This document shows, piece by piece, positions 17,725-28,079 of a DNA stretch of 64,000 bases (positions are counted from its first letter, which is position 1; each line of letters opens with the position of its first letter). Both the position numbers and the translations under genes were made by a program. Below the pieces are notes generated by a model. It did not search any database. It saw only the letters and a list, made by a program, of their open reading frames with translations, and was not told where the DNA came from. The DNA is from CALBPI01 sp039033995 (GTDB lineage Bacteria; Pseudomonadota; Gammaproteobacteria; Steroidobacterales; Woeseiaceae), in NCBI GenBank assembly GCA_039033995.1, contig JBCCBP010000005.1:1-64000 (forward strand). Reading direction: 5' to 3'.

Positions 17725-18124
17725 TGCGCCCCCCTTCGTCCGTTAGCGCACGCTCCATGATTGCCATCGCAACCACGAGCCCTGCCTCATCGGTCAAACT
17801 GACATGTGACTCACCAATGCCAAGCTCGCGACGCAGCGTGTCTCCACGTTCCGAGAAGATCACCAGCGGTTTGCCTTTCGGATCGCTGACGATACCCACA
17901 TCACGTATCCACATGCCATTAGCAAAGCCAGTACCCATCGCCTTCACAAGTGCCTCCTTCGCGGCGAATCGCATCGCCAGAAAGCGAACCTTGCGTTTGT
18001 AGCGTGTGAAGGCTGCATACTCTTCGGGTAACAGTAATCGCGACGAAAAATGATCACCGAAGCGTTCGTAGGTCGCCTGGATCCGGCTAACCTCGACGAC
18101 ATCCGTACCGATGCCGTAAATCAC
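17717..18124 (-). CDS. acpS: AcpS, holo-[acyl-carrier-protein] synthase
   Basis: The protein has 135 residues. The two hallmarks are present: GIGTDVVEVSRI at the N-terminus, with the metal-binding Asp, and FAAKEALVKAMGTG. It transfers phosphopantetheine from CoA to acyl carrier protein, the entry step for fatty acid and lipid A supply. The start codon is GTG, overlapping the pdxJ stop as GTGA, so translation is coupled. The pdxJ-acpS order is conserved. Confidence 0.95.
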   Translation of the reverse strand: MIYGIGTDVVEVSRIQATYERFGDHFSSRLLLPEEYAAFTRYKRKVRFLAMRFAAKEALVKAMGTGFANGMWIRDVGIVSDPKGKPLVIFSERGDTLRRELGIGESHVSLTDEAGLVVAMAIMERALTDEGGRSA

Positions 18125-18852
18125 GCGCGCGCCTCGTTCATCAGTCGCTTCATTTCTCGTACCGCGTTGTCCAGACCATCGAAAACGCTCCGCGCAATGA
18201 TCGCATGGCCAATATTGAGTTCGACGATCTCCGCGATGGCAGCGACCGGTTGCACATTGTGGTAGTGCAAACCGTGTCCTGCGTGGACGCGTAGGCCACG
18301 TTCTGTCGCATAGGCGGCTGCGTTGGCTAGCTGTGCGAGCGACTGCGTTTTGGCATGCCCCTGCGCTTCCGCGTAAGCACCGGTATGCAATTCGATAACC
18401 GGGGCACCCACTGCCTTGGCGGCATCGATTTGGCGCGTATTCGGATCGATAAATAACGACGTGCGAATGCCTGCAGCAGAGAGCTCGGCGACGGCAGCAG
18501 CAATCGCTGCCTGATTGCCTGTGACATCGAGGCCACCTTCTGTCGTGACCTCCTCACGCCGCTCCGGCACCAGGCAGCAGTCCGCTGGCAGCGTCTTACA
18601 GGCGATTGCGACCATTTCATCGGTGACCGCCATCTCCAGATTGACGCGCGTTTGCGCGCTCGCCTGTATCCGCGCCACATCGTGATCCTGAATATGACGA
18701 CGGTCTTCACGCAGGTGAATCGTGATGGAATCCGCACCAGCACGCTCCGCAAGTATGGCTGCCGCCAATGGATCCGGGTACTGCTCGCCACGTGCCTGAC
18801 GCAGCGTCGCAACATGGTCAACGTTGACCCCAAGGTCAATCGAAGTAGTCAT
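18121..18852 (-). CDS. pdxJ: PdxJ, pyridoxine 5'-phosphate synthase
   Basis: The protein has 243 residues. It begins LGVNVDHVATLRQARGEQYPDP and carries ITIHLREDRRHIQDHD and the phosphate-binding HAGHGLHYHNV, all PdxJ signatures. It joins 3-amino-2-oxopropyl phosphate with deoxyxylulose 5-phosphate to make pyridoxine phosphate. It therefore needs DXP, which is of interest because MEP-pathway genes that also use DXP are missing from their usual loci in this window. Overlap with recO is ATGA. Confidence 0.96.
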   Translation of the reverse strand: MTTSIDLGVNVDHVATLRQARGEQYPDPLAAAILAERAGADSITIHLREDRRHIQDHDVARIQASAQTRVNLEMAVTDEMVAIACKTLPADCCLVPERREEVTTEGGLDVTGNQAAIAAAVAELSAAGIRTSLFIDPNTRQIDAAKAVGAPVIELHTGAYAEAQGHAKTQSLAQLANAAAYATERGLRVHAGHGLHYHNVQPVAAIAEIVELNIGHAIIARSVFDGLDNAVREMKRLMNEARA

Positions 18853-19598
18853 TGTATTTCTCGCTGATTGGATGAATAGTCGCGACGCATCTCCCGTACG
18901 ATACGCCGACTATGCAGCGTTTTTCCGTCGAGCTGACGATCGATCGCTTGACCAAGTATACGTTTCGCCGCCGCCAGCGTCGCTGGCTGTTGCCAGTCGA
19001 ACCGATCGATGGCAAGCAGCGTCTCACCCGCATAGGTGTCGCGGTCGTCGTCGATGCCCGTCGCAATGACGCCCTGGTCAACGGCCACACAGTAGCGTTG
19101 CTCCGGCCGCAACGGTCTGCCGCTCTCGGCTTCGCCCGACAGGTCGATTCCGAAGCCAATTTCGCGCAGAAAATGCCACTCGAATTCGCGCAGGATGGCC
19201 GCGAGATTCTGGTGACCACTTAGGCGTCGAATCGCCTCGGCGTACAACACAAACAACTCAGGATGTGGGTCAAACCGATGGGTCAGCTTCAACACCAACT
19301 CATTCAGATAAAACCCGCACATCAGCGCATCGCCAAGCAATGCCGGCATCTTGACGGCACCGGCTTCTGCATCACTCATCGTCGCGAGCTCGCGTCCCGC
19401 CACCCACGAGAGATTCAGCCCACAGAACGGTTGTAACAGACCGCGGTAACGGCTCTTCGGCCGCTTCACACCCCGGGCTACCATCGCCAGACGACCGTAA
19501 TCGCGACTGAATACCTCAATAATCTGACTGGAATCTCGAAAATCGCGCCGGTGTAACACCCAGCACGGCTGCAACTTGATACGTTCCGAGATACTCAC
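18849..19598 (-). CDS. recO: RecO, recombination mediator protein
   Basis: The protein has 249 residues. It shows an N-terminal OB fold (LQPCWVLHRRDFRDSSQIIEVF and YGRLAMVARGVKRPKS) and a helical C-terminal part with GFYLNELVLKL and the FEWHFLREIGFGIDL segment. With RecR it loads RecA on SSB-coated gaps. The start is GTG 19598. It lies between era (15 bases) and pdxJ, as in E. coli. Confidence 0.94.
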   Translation of the reverse strand: MSISERIKLQPCWVLHRRDFRDSSQIIEVFSRDYGRLAMVARGVKRPKSRYRGLLQPFCGLNLSWVAGRELATMSDAEAGAVKMPALLGDALMCGFYLNELVLKLTHRFDPHPELFVLYAEAIRRLSGHQNLAAILREFEWHFLREIGFGIDLSGEAESGRPLRPEQRYCVAVDQGVIATGIDDDRDTYAGETLLAIDRFDWQQPATLAAAKRILGQAIDRQLDGKTLHSRRIVREMRRDYSSNQREIQ

Positions 19599-19613
19599 CC
19601 TGACGCAACTCTA

Positions 19614-20534
19614 TCAGCCAGCATCCGTGTCGAATCCAAGTCGGCGCAAATCCTGCTCGCTATCTGCCCAGTTCTCCTTAACTTTGACCCACAGCTCGAG
19701 ATGCACTGATGTATCGAGCAAACGCATGATGTCACGCCGCGCAGAGGTACCAACGGCCTTCAAGACATTGCCGCCCTTGCCGACGACGATCCCTTTCTGC
19801 GAGCTGCGCTCGACGAAAATGATGGCATGAATATCGAGGCGTTCCCCGTCGCGTTTGATCTGCTCAACCTGCACCGTTAGCCCGTAGGGCAGCTCCTGAC
19901 GCAGCCGTAGTGTCAGTTTTTCACGGACTATTTCTGCCACTAGAAATGCGTCACCACGGTCGGTGCGCATATCGGGAGGAAACATCGCCGGGGATTTCGG
20001 TAGGAGTGGCTCAATCTCTGTCATCAGCGCATCGGTCTGATCGCCGCGCAACGCGGATACCGGCACCACCGCATGTAATTCTCGACGCGAAGAAATATCG
20101 TTGAGGAATGGTAGTAACGCCGCTTTGTCGGAAACCAGATCCGTCTTGTTCACGGCCAGTATGACCGGCTGACTCACCGACTCGAGTCGTTGCAACACGT
20201 TCTGATCGAGTGCCGTCCATTGACCGGCTTCGATGATCCAGACAATGACTTCCGCCTCGGCCAGCGCACTGACCGCCGTGCGGTTCATGACGCGGTTAAT
20301 CGCCTTTTTTTGCCCGACGTGCATGCCTGGTGTGTCAATAAAAATGACTTGCGCACCCGGTCGGTTAACGACGCCGAGAATACGATGACGGGTCGTCTGT
20401 GGCCGCGGGCTGACAATGCTGACTTTACTGCCGACAAAATGATTGATCAGGGTAGATTTGCCCACGTTTGGGCGACCAACTACCGCCACAAACCCGGCCC
20501 GAAAGTCGTCGTCTCCCAGCCCCGGAAAATTCAT
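19614..20534 (-). CDS. era: Era GTPase, 16S rRNA maturation factor
   Basis: The protein has 306 residues. The GTPase motifs are GRPNVGKSTL (G1), the RHRIL switch I region with a conserved Thr, DTPGMH (G3) and NKTD (G4). A C-terminal KH domain ends near FVERSSQKGIVVGKGG. Era binds the 3' end of 16S rRNA during 30S assembly. Start and rnc stop overlap as ATGA. Confidence 0.97.
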   Translation of the reverse strand: MNFPGLGDDDFRAGFVAVVGRPNVGKSTLINHFVGSKVSIVSPRPQTTRHRILGVVNRPGAQVIFIDTPGMHVGQKKAINRVMNRTAVSALAEAEVIVWIIEAGQWTALDQNVLQRLESVSQPVILAVNKTDLVSDKAALLPFLNDISSRRELHAVVPVSALRGDQTDALMTEIEPLLPKSPAMFPPDMRTDRGDAFLVAEIVREKLTLRLRQELPYGLTVQVEQIKRDGERLDIHAIIFVERSSQKGIVVGKGGNVLKAVGTSARRDIMRLLDTSVHLELWVKVKENWADSEQDLRRLGFDTDAG

Positions 20535-21244
20535 GCGGGTGCCTCCTCATTTGTCAGCGCCTGCCAGACCGCATCCGCTGCGTTTTGCTCTGCAATTCGT
20601 CGACTGTGACCGACTCCATCACAGACAATGCTGCGGGGCTCATCGATGGCACAGGTGACAAAAAAGCGCTGTTTGTGTTGTGGCCCGTCGGTCTTCACGA
20701 GCGCATAGTCAGGCAACGGATGCCCCTGTGCCTGCAGTAATTCCTGCAGGCGCGTTTTGGCGTCCTTGCGGGCAGCAGTGATCTCCAGGTTCGCCAGTCG
20801 ATCCGCGAAGACGCGTCGGATGACATCATCGGCTGCCTTGTAGCCACCATCGAGAAACACGGCGGCGAACAACGCCTCTAATGCATCAGCGTGCAACGAA
20901 CCGCGGCGGGCGCCGCCAGACTTCAATTCACCGGGACCAAGGCGCAGCAAGCTGCCGATCGACAACACACCGGCTATGGCAGCGAGTGACTCATCGCGTA
21001 CCAGTGATGCACGCAGACGACTTAATACACCCTCGTCGGCGTCCGGGAACTGATGGAACAGACAATCTGAGATGACTGCGTCGAGTAACGCATCACCTAG
21101 GAATTCAAGCCGCTCGTTGCTGACTCCACGCGCGCTGCGATGATTCAACGCGCGGTCCAGTATGGCCTGCTGCTCGAACTGGTAGCCGAGTTGCGCTTGC
21201 AGGCGCGCGACCAGTGCGGTGCGTCGCTCGCTCACCGCACGCAC
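20531..21244 (-). CDS. rnc: RNase III
   Basis: The protein has 237 residues. It has the RNase III domain with the NERLEFLGDALLDAV signature and HADALEALFAAVFLDGG, followed by a dsRNA-binding domain (DAKTRLQELLQAQGHPLPDY to AEQNAADAVW). It cuts rRNA precursors and structured mRNAs. The start is uncertain between GTG 21244 and GTG 21235; neither has a clear ribosome site. It is coupled to era, as in most proteobacteria. Confidence 0.95.
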   Translation of the reverse strand: MRAVSERRTALVARLQAQLGYQFEQQAILDRALNHRSARGVSNERLEFLGDALLDAVISDCLFHQFPDADEGVLSRLRASLVRDESLAAIAGVLSIGSLLRLGPGELKSGGARRGSLHADALEALFAAVFLDGGYKAADDVIRRVFADRLANLEITAARKDAKTRLQELLQAQGHPLPDYALVKTDGPQHKQRFFVTCAIDEPRSIVCDGVGHSRRIAEQNAADAVWQALTNEEAPA

Positions 21245-21247
21245 CCA

Positions 21248-21643
21248 TTATTTGACAACCAACACCTCATTGCGAAATGTCAGTGCGAAGTCGATATTGG
21301 CGATAAACGGGACCGTGTTGACATAGTTGGCCTGAACATCCCAACCGTTCGCCGCCTTGACGACCTTCACGTCTTTCCATGAGATCACATTGATGCTTTC
21401 AATGTTCCAACGTTTTTCGATAGCCTGGATGATCTCGCGACGGGCTGCATTTGTGCCGGAGAACTCTTCTTCGATAGCGGCGATCGTATTCTTGACCTTG
21501 TAATTCTCAAGATAGGCTGGCGTCAGCCTCAGGCCTGCATACACGAACAGACCCACGAACGTGATCATGATGATCAATCCAGCGGTTGTCATGCCGCGCT
21601 GTCGCGTTGCGACACCATATTTGCGCATGTTCGGTTGATTCAT
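21248..21643 (-). CDS. DUF4845 membrane-anchored protein
   Basis: The protein has 131 residues. A pilin-like start (QRGMTTAGLIIMITFVGLFVYAG) gives one membrane helix, followed by a periplasmic domain with LTPAYLENYKVKNTI and the ISWKDVKVVKAANGWDVQANY strand pair. Families with this architecture sit between lepB and rnc in many Gammaproteobacteria, as here, and no function is established. The ATG at 21643 is preceded by GGGAG seven bases upstream and was preferred over 21670, which would overlap lepB. Confidence 0.85.
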   Translation of the reverse strand: MNQPNMRKYGVATRQRGMTTAGLIIMITFVGLFVYAGLRLTPAYLENYKVKNTIAAIEEEFSGTNAARREIIQAIEKRWNIESINVISWKDVKVVKAANGWDVQANYVNTVPFIANIDFALTFRNEVLVVK

Positions 21644-21669
21644 GGCGTACTCCCAGTGTGCTGTTCGCA

Positions 21670-22434
21670 TTATTCTATCTTATCGCCGATTCGACTCCAG
21701 CGTGGCATCTTCATCCAGCGCCAACTCATCCAGATTCGTGTCGCGCGGCCGACCAGGTTCTCTTCAGGAATACAGCCGATATCATCAAAACGACTGTCAT
21801 GGCTCTTATCCCGGTTATCACCCATCATGAAATAGCAGCCATCTGGCACGGTATAAGTAAACTGCCCGCTGCGGCTGGACTGCAGCAGAATACGGTGCTG
21901 GTCGCCGCTCATCGTCTCGTCGAAGACGCGGCCACGATTGTTCTCATTCTCGAACTCACCGTTCGGCGATAGCGGCACGCGCTCACCGTTCACCGTTAGC
22001 TGATGATTTCGGTAGACGATTTCATCCCCGGGTGTCCCAACGACGCGTTTAATGAAATTGACATTCGGCGCTCCCGGCTTGCGAAATACAGCGACGTCAC
22101 CACGCTCGGGCAAACCGGTCTCAAACACCAACGTATTGGTGACCGGTAACCGCAGCCCGTAGGAATACTTGGAGACGACGACGAAATCGCCGATCAACAG
22201 CGTTGGCAGCATTGACTCCGACGGAATACGGTAGGGCTCGAAAATAAACGAGCGCAACACAAGAATGATGGCGAGAATCGGAAAAAATGCTTGTGAGAAA
22301 TCGACCAATGCCGGCAGCGACTCGGTATCGAGTCGACGTGGTCGCCAGTAAAACTTTTCAATGGCGACAACGAGACCGCTGACGACAGTCAATATGACGA
22401 ACACCAAAGGCAAATTGACCCAATCCGGAACCAT
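21670..22434 (-). CDS. lepB: LepB, signal peptidase I
   Basis: The protein has 254 residues. Two N-terminal membrane helices (LPLVFVILTVVSGLVVAI and FFPILAIILVLRSFIFEPY) precede the catalytic Ser motif IPSESMLPTL and the catalytic Lys motif NFIKRVVGTPGD; the late box is FMMGDNRDKSHDSR. It removes signal peptides from exported proteins at the inner membrane. It follows lepA by 17 bases, the usual pair. Confidence 0.97.
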   Translation of the reverse strand: MVPDWVNLPLVFVILTVVSGLVVAIEKFYWRPRRLDTESLPALVDFSQAFFPILAIILVLRSFIFEPYRIPSESMLPTLLIGDFVVVSKYSYGLRLPVTNTLVFETGLPERGDVAVFRKPGAPNVNFIKRVVGTPGDEIVYRNHQLTVNGERVPLSPNGEFENENNRGRVFDETMSGDQHRILLQSSRSGQFTYTVPDGCYFMMGDNRDKSHDSRFDDIGCIPEENLVGRATRIWMSWRWMKMPRWSRIGDKIE

Positions 22435-22451
22435 CGTGATGCTGACCTGTG

Positions 22452-24242
<1,791 letters not shown>

Positions 24243-24313
24243 AGTACGCGTGGGTTCAAGACTGTCGTCAACCGACAATCGGTAATTATAGCGGGTTCCG
24301 CGGCGTGAAACGC

Positions 24314-24553
24314 TTAAACTTGCTGAGAGACCAGCCACTGTATCAATGCACCTCGATCGAACTGGCCCGCCATCAGCTCGTCTTCGCCGGCGCACAAAAC
24401 CGGCAGCCGTGTGTCGAAACGTTGACGCAGATCTGCATCCTGATCGATGTCGACCAAAGTCAGTTTGGCTCTGCCGCGTATCAGCGGCAGCACCGCTTCG
24501 AGCATCTGTTCACACAGATCGCAGCCCACGCGCGTATAAAGTTCAAGCGTCAT
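24314..24553 (-). CDS. Glutaredoxin-like protein (DUF836 type)
   Basis: The protein has 79 residues with a thioredoxin fold. It has a CxxC-like site at the start (LYTRVGCDLCEQML), a middle strand TLVDIDQD and the cis-Pro motif RLPVL. Such small glutaredoxin-family proteins often lie between rseC/mucC and lepA in Gammaproteobacteria, and their redox partners are unknown. The start could also be ATG 24583, which would deepen the overlap with rseC. The 24553 start overlaps the rseC end by 11 bases and fits the family length. Confidence 0.8.
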   Translation of the reverse strand: MTLELYTRVGCDLCEQMLEAVLPLIRGRAKLTLVDIDQDADLRQRFDTRLPVLCAGEDELMAGQFDRGALIQWLVSQQV

Positions 24554-24974
24554 GGGTGCAATGGTCCGCTGAGGCAATGACATAACCTACTGAGCGCCGA
24601 CCGAACAGCATGCGTGCGATCCCCGCTGCGAGCATGGCACCCACAACACTGGCCAGTGCGGCAGTGCTGTCACCGCCGAGTGCGTCCCCGACGACGGATC
24701 CTACCAATAGCCCAAGCAGCGGCAGGCCGAAACCCAGCAACGCGAGGTTGACGACATTCGTGCCCCGCAATTGCACCGTGACATCGTCGCCGACGGTCCA
24801 CTCTGCCGGCGCGCCGCTCGCAGACACCACAATCGTTGTGGCACGGCGAAACTGCAACATCGCCATGCCGCAACCCTCGCCACGCAGGCACCGCGCGCAC
24901 CCAGAGTGACGCGCTACCGCCACGCGGTAACCGTCTGCTGCAATCGCCGTGATCGTGCCCGGCGCCGACTTAAT
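24543..24974 (-). CDS. rseC: RseC/MucC family protein (SoxR-reducing system)
   Basis: The core is about 143 residues. It has a beta N-terminal part (GTITAIAADGYRVAVARHSG), a Cys cluster (CARCLRGEGC) and two membrane helices (VVNLALLGFGLPLLGLLVG and LASVVGAMLAAGIARML), the layout of RseC. The family helps keep SoxR reduced and sits with rpoE regulators. The start is a problem: no ATG, GTG or TTG fits just before GTITA. The options are a rare ATT at 24974 that overlaps the rseB stop as ATTAA, an in-frame ATG at 25061 deep inside rseB, or GTG 24923, which loses the first strand. I give the ATT position only as the edge of family homology. Confidence 0.75.
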   Translation of the reverse strand: MKSAPGTITAIAADGYRVAVARHSGCARCLRGEGCGMAMLQFRRATTIVVSASGAPAEWTVGDDVTVQLRGTNVVNLALLGFGLPLLGLLVGSVVGDALGGDSTAALASVVGAMLAAGIARMLFGRRSVGYVIASADHCTHDA

Positions 24975-25989
24975 CGCTACCGCCCTCGGTGTCCATAGCA
25001 GACAACCACTGCTGCTCTGCCTTTTCCGCAATGATGCGCAAAGTTTCCGCCGGCACTTCACCGACGACGGTCACCGACAAACCGCTCCCGACCGCCTGAT
25101 AACTGTGTGCGGCACCCATGCTGGCCACCTGCGAACGACGTACCCGATCGGTATCGGGGCGCTGTTCGATGAAAGCAGACACGGTGACCAGGCCGTCAGA
25201 GAAAACGAGCCGCTGTGTTTTACGGCCATTGATCTCGACGAGCTGCATTTGCTCTTTATCAAGCCGGAAGCCAAGCGAATTGCGGCCGCTGATATTGGTG
25301 ACCCGAGCACGCGGTGACTCATCGGTAACGGCACCCGGTCGCGGCGACATCGCCTGCATAACCTTAAAGTCACGGCTGTCTGTGTCACTTTCAAATTCGG
25401 CTTCCGAAATCTCGACGCCAACGGCAATATCGACGAAGCGAATCTCTTCTATCACCCGCCGACCATTGACCAATTGCATGCGCAATGGCATCGATGTCTC
25501 GGCATCTATCCAGAAGTGGTGGCCATAGCGGAACTGATCACTCGGCTGAATGTAGTACCGCAACGCAGTGCGACCCGCGACGCGATCCTTACCCAACGAC
25601 TGCAGCGTGTAGTAGTCACCCAGTGCCTCGGTTGCTGCCTGCAGTCGCGAGAACGCATTGGATGGCACAGCGTTGGTATCGACAATCTTGATGCGGCGAC
25701 TGGGCAGCAGGCAAATAAGCTCATTACCCGTGCGAATAATCTCTCGCCCCTCGCCATCCATAGCAACGAGTTTTTCGCGAATGAAACCATCGTCATTGCT
25801 ATGCAGAATACGCATCGCATTGCTCTGGCCACCGGTCGTGCGAATCAACACACCCCGGTAGTTGGTGCTGTTGACTGCAGTACTAATGGTATCGAGAAAG
25901 GCATTCGCATCCGTCAACTCAGACGCTGCCGACACGTGGGTCAGCAACACCGTAACCGCCGCGCAGGCAACGTGACGCAGTCGTGTCAT
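24970..25989 (-). CDS. rseB: RseB/MucB, periplasmic sensor of the sigma-E pathway
   Basis: The protein has 339 residues with a signal peptide (MTRLRHVACAAVTVLLTHVSAASE). The N-terminal lipoprotein-carrier-like domain (NYRGVLIRTTGG, then REKLVAMDGEGREIIR) and the C-terminal RseA-binding domain (GFRLDKEQMQLVEING, then VTVVGEVPAETLRIIAE) are both complete. RseB shields RseA from DegS and is displaced by stray LPS. Start overlaps the rseA stop as ATGA. Confidence 0.94.
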   Translation of the reverse strand: MTRLRHVACAAVTVLLTHVSAASELTDANAFLDTISTAVNSTNYRGVLIRTTGGQSNAMRILHSNDDGFIREKLVAMDGEGREIIRTGNELICLLPSRRIKIVDTNAVPSNAFSRLQAATEALGDYYTLQSLGKDRVAGRTALRYYIQPSDQFRYGHHFWIDAETSMPLRMQLVNGRRVIEEIRFVDIAVGVEISEAEFESDTDSRDFKVMQAMSPRPGAVTDESPRARVTNISGRNSLGFRLDKEQMQLVEINGRKTQRLVFSDGLVTVSAFIEQRPDTDRVRRSQVASMGAAHSYQAVGSGLSVTVVGEVPAETLRIIAEKAEQQWLSAMDTEGGSD

Positions 25990-26660
25990 TCGTCGCTACC
26001 CGCCTCATTAGTGTCAGACTCGGTGTCATCGTCCGACGGCCGTGGTTTCGACATCGCTCTCTCAGCGCCAGCGGTTGGCGTTGCAATGATGCGCACGCGA
26101 CCATTGGCTGGGATCATATTGCGCGTGCTGCGGCTATGACTGAGGAAATAAGCCGCCAGCTCAGGGTCGGCACTGATGAGCCCCGAATCTGTCACCGTGG
26201 CCGGCACGACGTATTCGACCGGCATCGACGCATTGTCCGCGGACCCGCCTGCATCGGTCTCAGTGACCACTGCTGCAGCGGCCGGGGCCGGGGCCGGTAC
26301 ATTGTCGGGCTGCGGTTGCCAATTTAATGCAATCAGCGCCACCGCTGCCGCGATTGCACCACCCGCGACGGGCCGCAGCCATCGCGAGATCGCGCTACCG
26401 GCAGATGTTGCCGGCAAATCCGCCGCATCGAGGCTCGGCTCATCTGCGATCGCCGACTGGATACCCTCCAGCCAATCCGACTGCGCAATGCTGCCCTCGT
26501 TGCGCATGGCTTGTCCGATCTGCAACGTGCGTACCGCCTGTGCGTAGAAAGCATCGTCACTGCAAATCCGGCGCGATATGAGCGCCGACGCCTCGTCCGA
26601 CAATTCGTCGTCAAGCCATGCAGACACTTGCTCTTGGATTTTTTCGTCTATCGTTGCCAT
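25986..26660 (-). CDS. rseA: RseA/MucA, anti-sigma-E factor
   Basis: The protein has 224 residues. The cytoplasmic N-terminal domain (IQEQVSAWLDDELSDEASAL) has the form that grips sigma-E. One membrane helix follows (GGAIAAAVALIALNW, about residue 100-115), and then a periplasmic part rich in Ala and Pro. DegS and then RseP cut RseA to free RpoE, and RseP is encoded at 60158 in this window. The C-terminal tail after residue 195 is acidic and low in complexity. Confidence 0.92.
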   Translation of the reverse strand: MATIDEKIQEQVSAWLDDELSDEASALISRRICSDDAFYAQAVRTLQIGQAMRNEGSIAQSDWLEGIQSAIADEPSLDAADLPATSAGSAISRWLRPVAGGAIAAAVALIALNWQPQPDNVPAPAPAAAAVVTETDAGGSADNASMPVEYVVPATVTDSGLISADPELAAYFLSHSRSTRNMIPANGRVRIIATPTAGAERAMSKPRPSDDDTESDTNEAGSDE

Positions 26661-26691
26661 TGCATTCGTACCATTTCAATCATTGTGGCTA

Positions 26692-27273
26692 TCACTGCAG
26701 ATTACCGAGCGCATCGATTCCCTTACCGATCGCCTCTCGGGCCCTGAAAATTCTGGATCGGACTGTACCGACGGGACACTCCATCGTCTGCGCGATCTCC
26801 TCATAACTCATACCGTCAATCTCGCGCAGAATGATCGCTGTCCGGAGGTCCTCTGGCAACGCGGCGATCGAGCGATTGATTTGCTGCTGCATCTCGTCCT
26901 TCAACACGACGGCTTCAGGCGTGTCCTCTGTCTTCAGGCGTGCATGCATGTCGTATTGCTCGGGGTCCTGCAAATCGAGGTCGTAATCCATGGGGCGTCG
27001 CTTTGCGGCCACCAGGTAGTTCTTGGCCGTGTTGACAGAAATTCTGTACAGCCAGGTATAGAACGCGCTATCGCCACGAAACCGAGGCAGCGCGCGATAC
27101 GCCTTGATGAATGCCTCCTGCGCGACATCCAGCGCCTCATCGGTGTCGCGCACATATCGAGAAACAAGATTAACGATCTTGTGCTGATACTTGACCACGA
27201 GCAGATCGAAGGCACGCTTGTCCCCTTGTTGTACACGCTTGACCAACTGCGCGTCGCTATTCGTCGAGCCCAT
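26692..27273 (-). CDS. rpoE: RpoE/AlgU, extracytoplasmic-function sigma factor E
   Basis: The protein has 193 residues. Region 2 (DLLVVKYQHKIVNLVSRYV, DVAQEAFIKAYRAL, FYTWLYRISVNTAKNYL) recognises the -10 element and region 4 (LPEDLRTAIILREIDGMSYE, CPVGTVRSRIFRAREAI) the -35 element. It drives the envelope-stress regulon. ATG 27273 gives MGSTNSDAQLVKRVQQGD, the family start. The gene heads rpoE-rseA-rseB-rseC and carries its own sigma-E type promoter upstream. Confidence 0.97.
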   Translation of the reverse strand: MGSTNSDAQLVKRVQQGDKRAFDLLVVKYQHKIVNLVSRYVRDTDEALDVAQEAFIKAYRALPRFRGDSAFYTWLYRISVNTAKNYLVAAKRRPMDYDLDLQDPEQYDMHARLKTEDTPEAVVLKDEMQQQINRSIAALPEDLRTAIILREIDGMSYEEIAQTMECPVGTVRSRIFRAREAIGKGIDALGNLQ

Positions 27274-27325
27274 TAGGGCATGCCCCTTATCGTCAATTCT
27301 GCGGCGCTGCACGCTTGCCTTTTCA

Positions 27326-27352
27326 GTAGACCGACGTGTGGCACCAAAGTTC
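27326..27352 (-). promoter_or_regulatory. Sigma-E type promoter of rpoE
   Basis: On the minus strand GAACTT (27352-27347) is followed after 16 bases by TCTAC (27330-27326), close to the known sigma-E consensus GGAACTT-N16-TCTGA. It lies about 55 bases before the rpoE start, in the gap after ygfX. This predicts positive autoregulation, as in E. coli and Pseudomonas. Confidence 0.75.
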
Positions 27353-27382
27353 GCTGTCACCGGAAAAAAATTCGACGGTGGC

Positions 27383-27841
27383 TCACGGCGTTTTGCGTGA
27401 GCGATCATCCTGTAAGTCTAGCTGATCGTGCGGGTATCTGTCGCGATTTCCCCATTGCCACAGCACCTGAAAACAAGACCAGTCGCGTCGGTTGTGCCGC
27501 CGGGTGATCCAAACCGTCGTCCGCAAGCCCGTTGCATCGACGCAGAACAGGACTGCGAAAGGCTGAAACGCACAACTGGCGGGGGACAAGGAAGCGGATC
27601 GCTGCTCGTTGCCGGTAGTCAACACAACCGTGCCGGTGCTATCCAGGCACACACTATCCGGCACGACGGCGGCGCGTCGGATGCGCCGCTGCTCAATGCT
27701 CGCCATCGCGAGCAGAGCGAACACCAACCACGCGTAAGCGATTTGTGCAGCGGGCCATATCAGCAACCAACTGCCACACAGGGCAGCAACAAGAATGGCG
27801 AAATGACACTCAGGTGCGGATTTGAGCGGTATCAGTGTCAC
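27383..27841 (-). CDS. ygfX: YgfX/CptA-like membrane protein
   Basis: The protein has about 152 residues. The start SVTLIPLKSAPE, two adjacent membrane helices (FAILVAALCGSWLLIWPAA and YAWLVFALLAMASIEQR) and a beta-rich soluble tail (SVCLDSTGTVVLTTGNEQ, FAVLFCVDATG) match the YgfX family, which is encoded beside SdhE in many Gammaproteobacteria. In E. coli YgfX was described as a toxin acting on cytoskeletal proteins, but its main role is uncertain. The proposed GTG 27841 overlaps sdhE by 32 bases. Confidence 0.75.
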   Translation of the reverse strand: MTLIPLKSAPECHFAILVAALCGSWLLIWPAAQIAYAWLVFALLAMASIEQRRIRRAAVVPDSVCLDSTGTVVLTTGNEQRSASLSPASCAFQPFAVLFCVDATGLRTTVWITRRHNRRDWSCFQVLWQWGNRDRYPHDQLDLQDDRSRKTP

Positions 27842-28079
27842 CGAGAATGCGTTCGACGATCTCGCGGATCTCAGCATCTTCGGGCACCTCGCGTCTGACG
27901 AAATAGCCGAAGATGACCGGATCCTGCAGCTCAAGCAAGCGCAAAAAGGCCGACTGATGGCGAGAATCGGCCGTTACATAGTGCTGATGCAGATAGCCCG
28001 CCAACAGCTGGTCAAGCTCACGCATGCCGCGACGACAACGCCATTGCAACGCACGAAGCTGTGCCGCGTCATCCGCCAC
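27810..28079 (-). CDS. sdhE: SdhE, succinate dehydrogenase flavinylation factor
   Basis: The protein has 89 residues. The signature CRRGMRELDQLL (RGxxE motif) and LLELQDPVIFGYFV are typical of SdhE/SDHAF2, which helps attach FAD covalently to SdhA. The GTG at 28079 shares one base with the sdhB TAG stop (TAGTG), giving normal family length. The frame stays open far upstream inside sdhB, but that part has no homology. It sits directly after the SdhA and SdhB genes that it serves. Confidence 0.92.
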   Translation of the reverse strand: MADDAAQLRALQWRCRRGMRELDQLLAGYLHQHYVTADSRHQSAFLRLLELQDPVIFGYFVRREVPEDAEIREIVERILGDTDTAQIRT

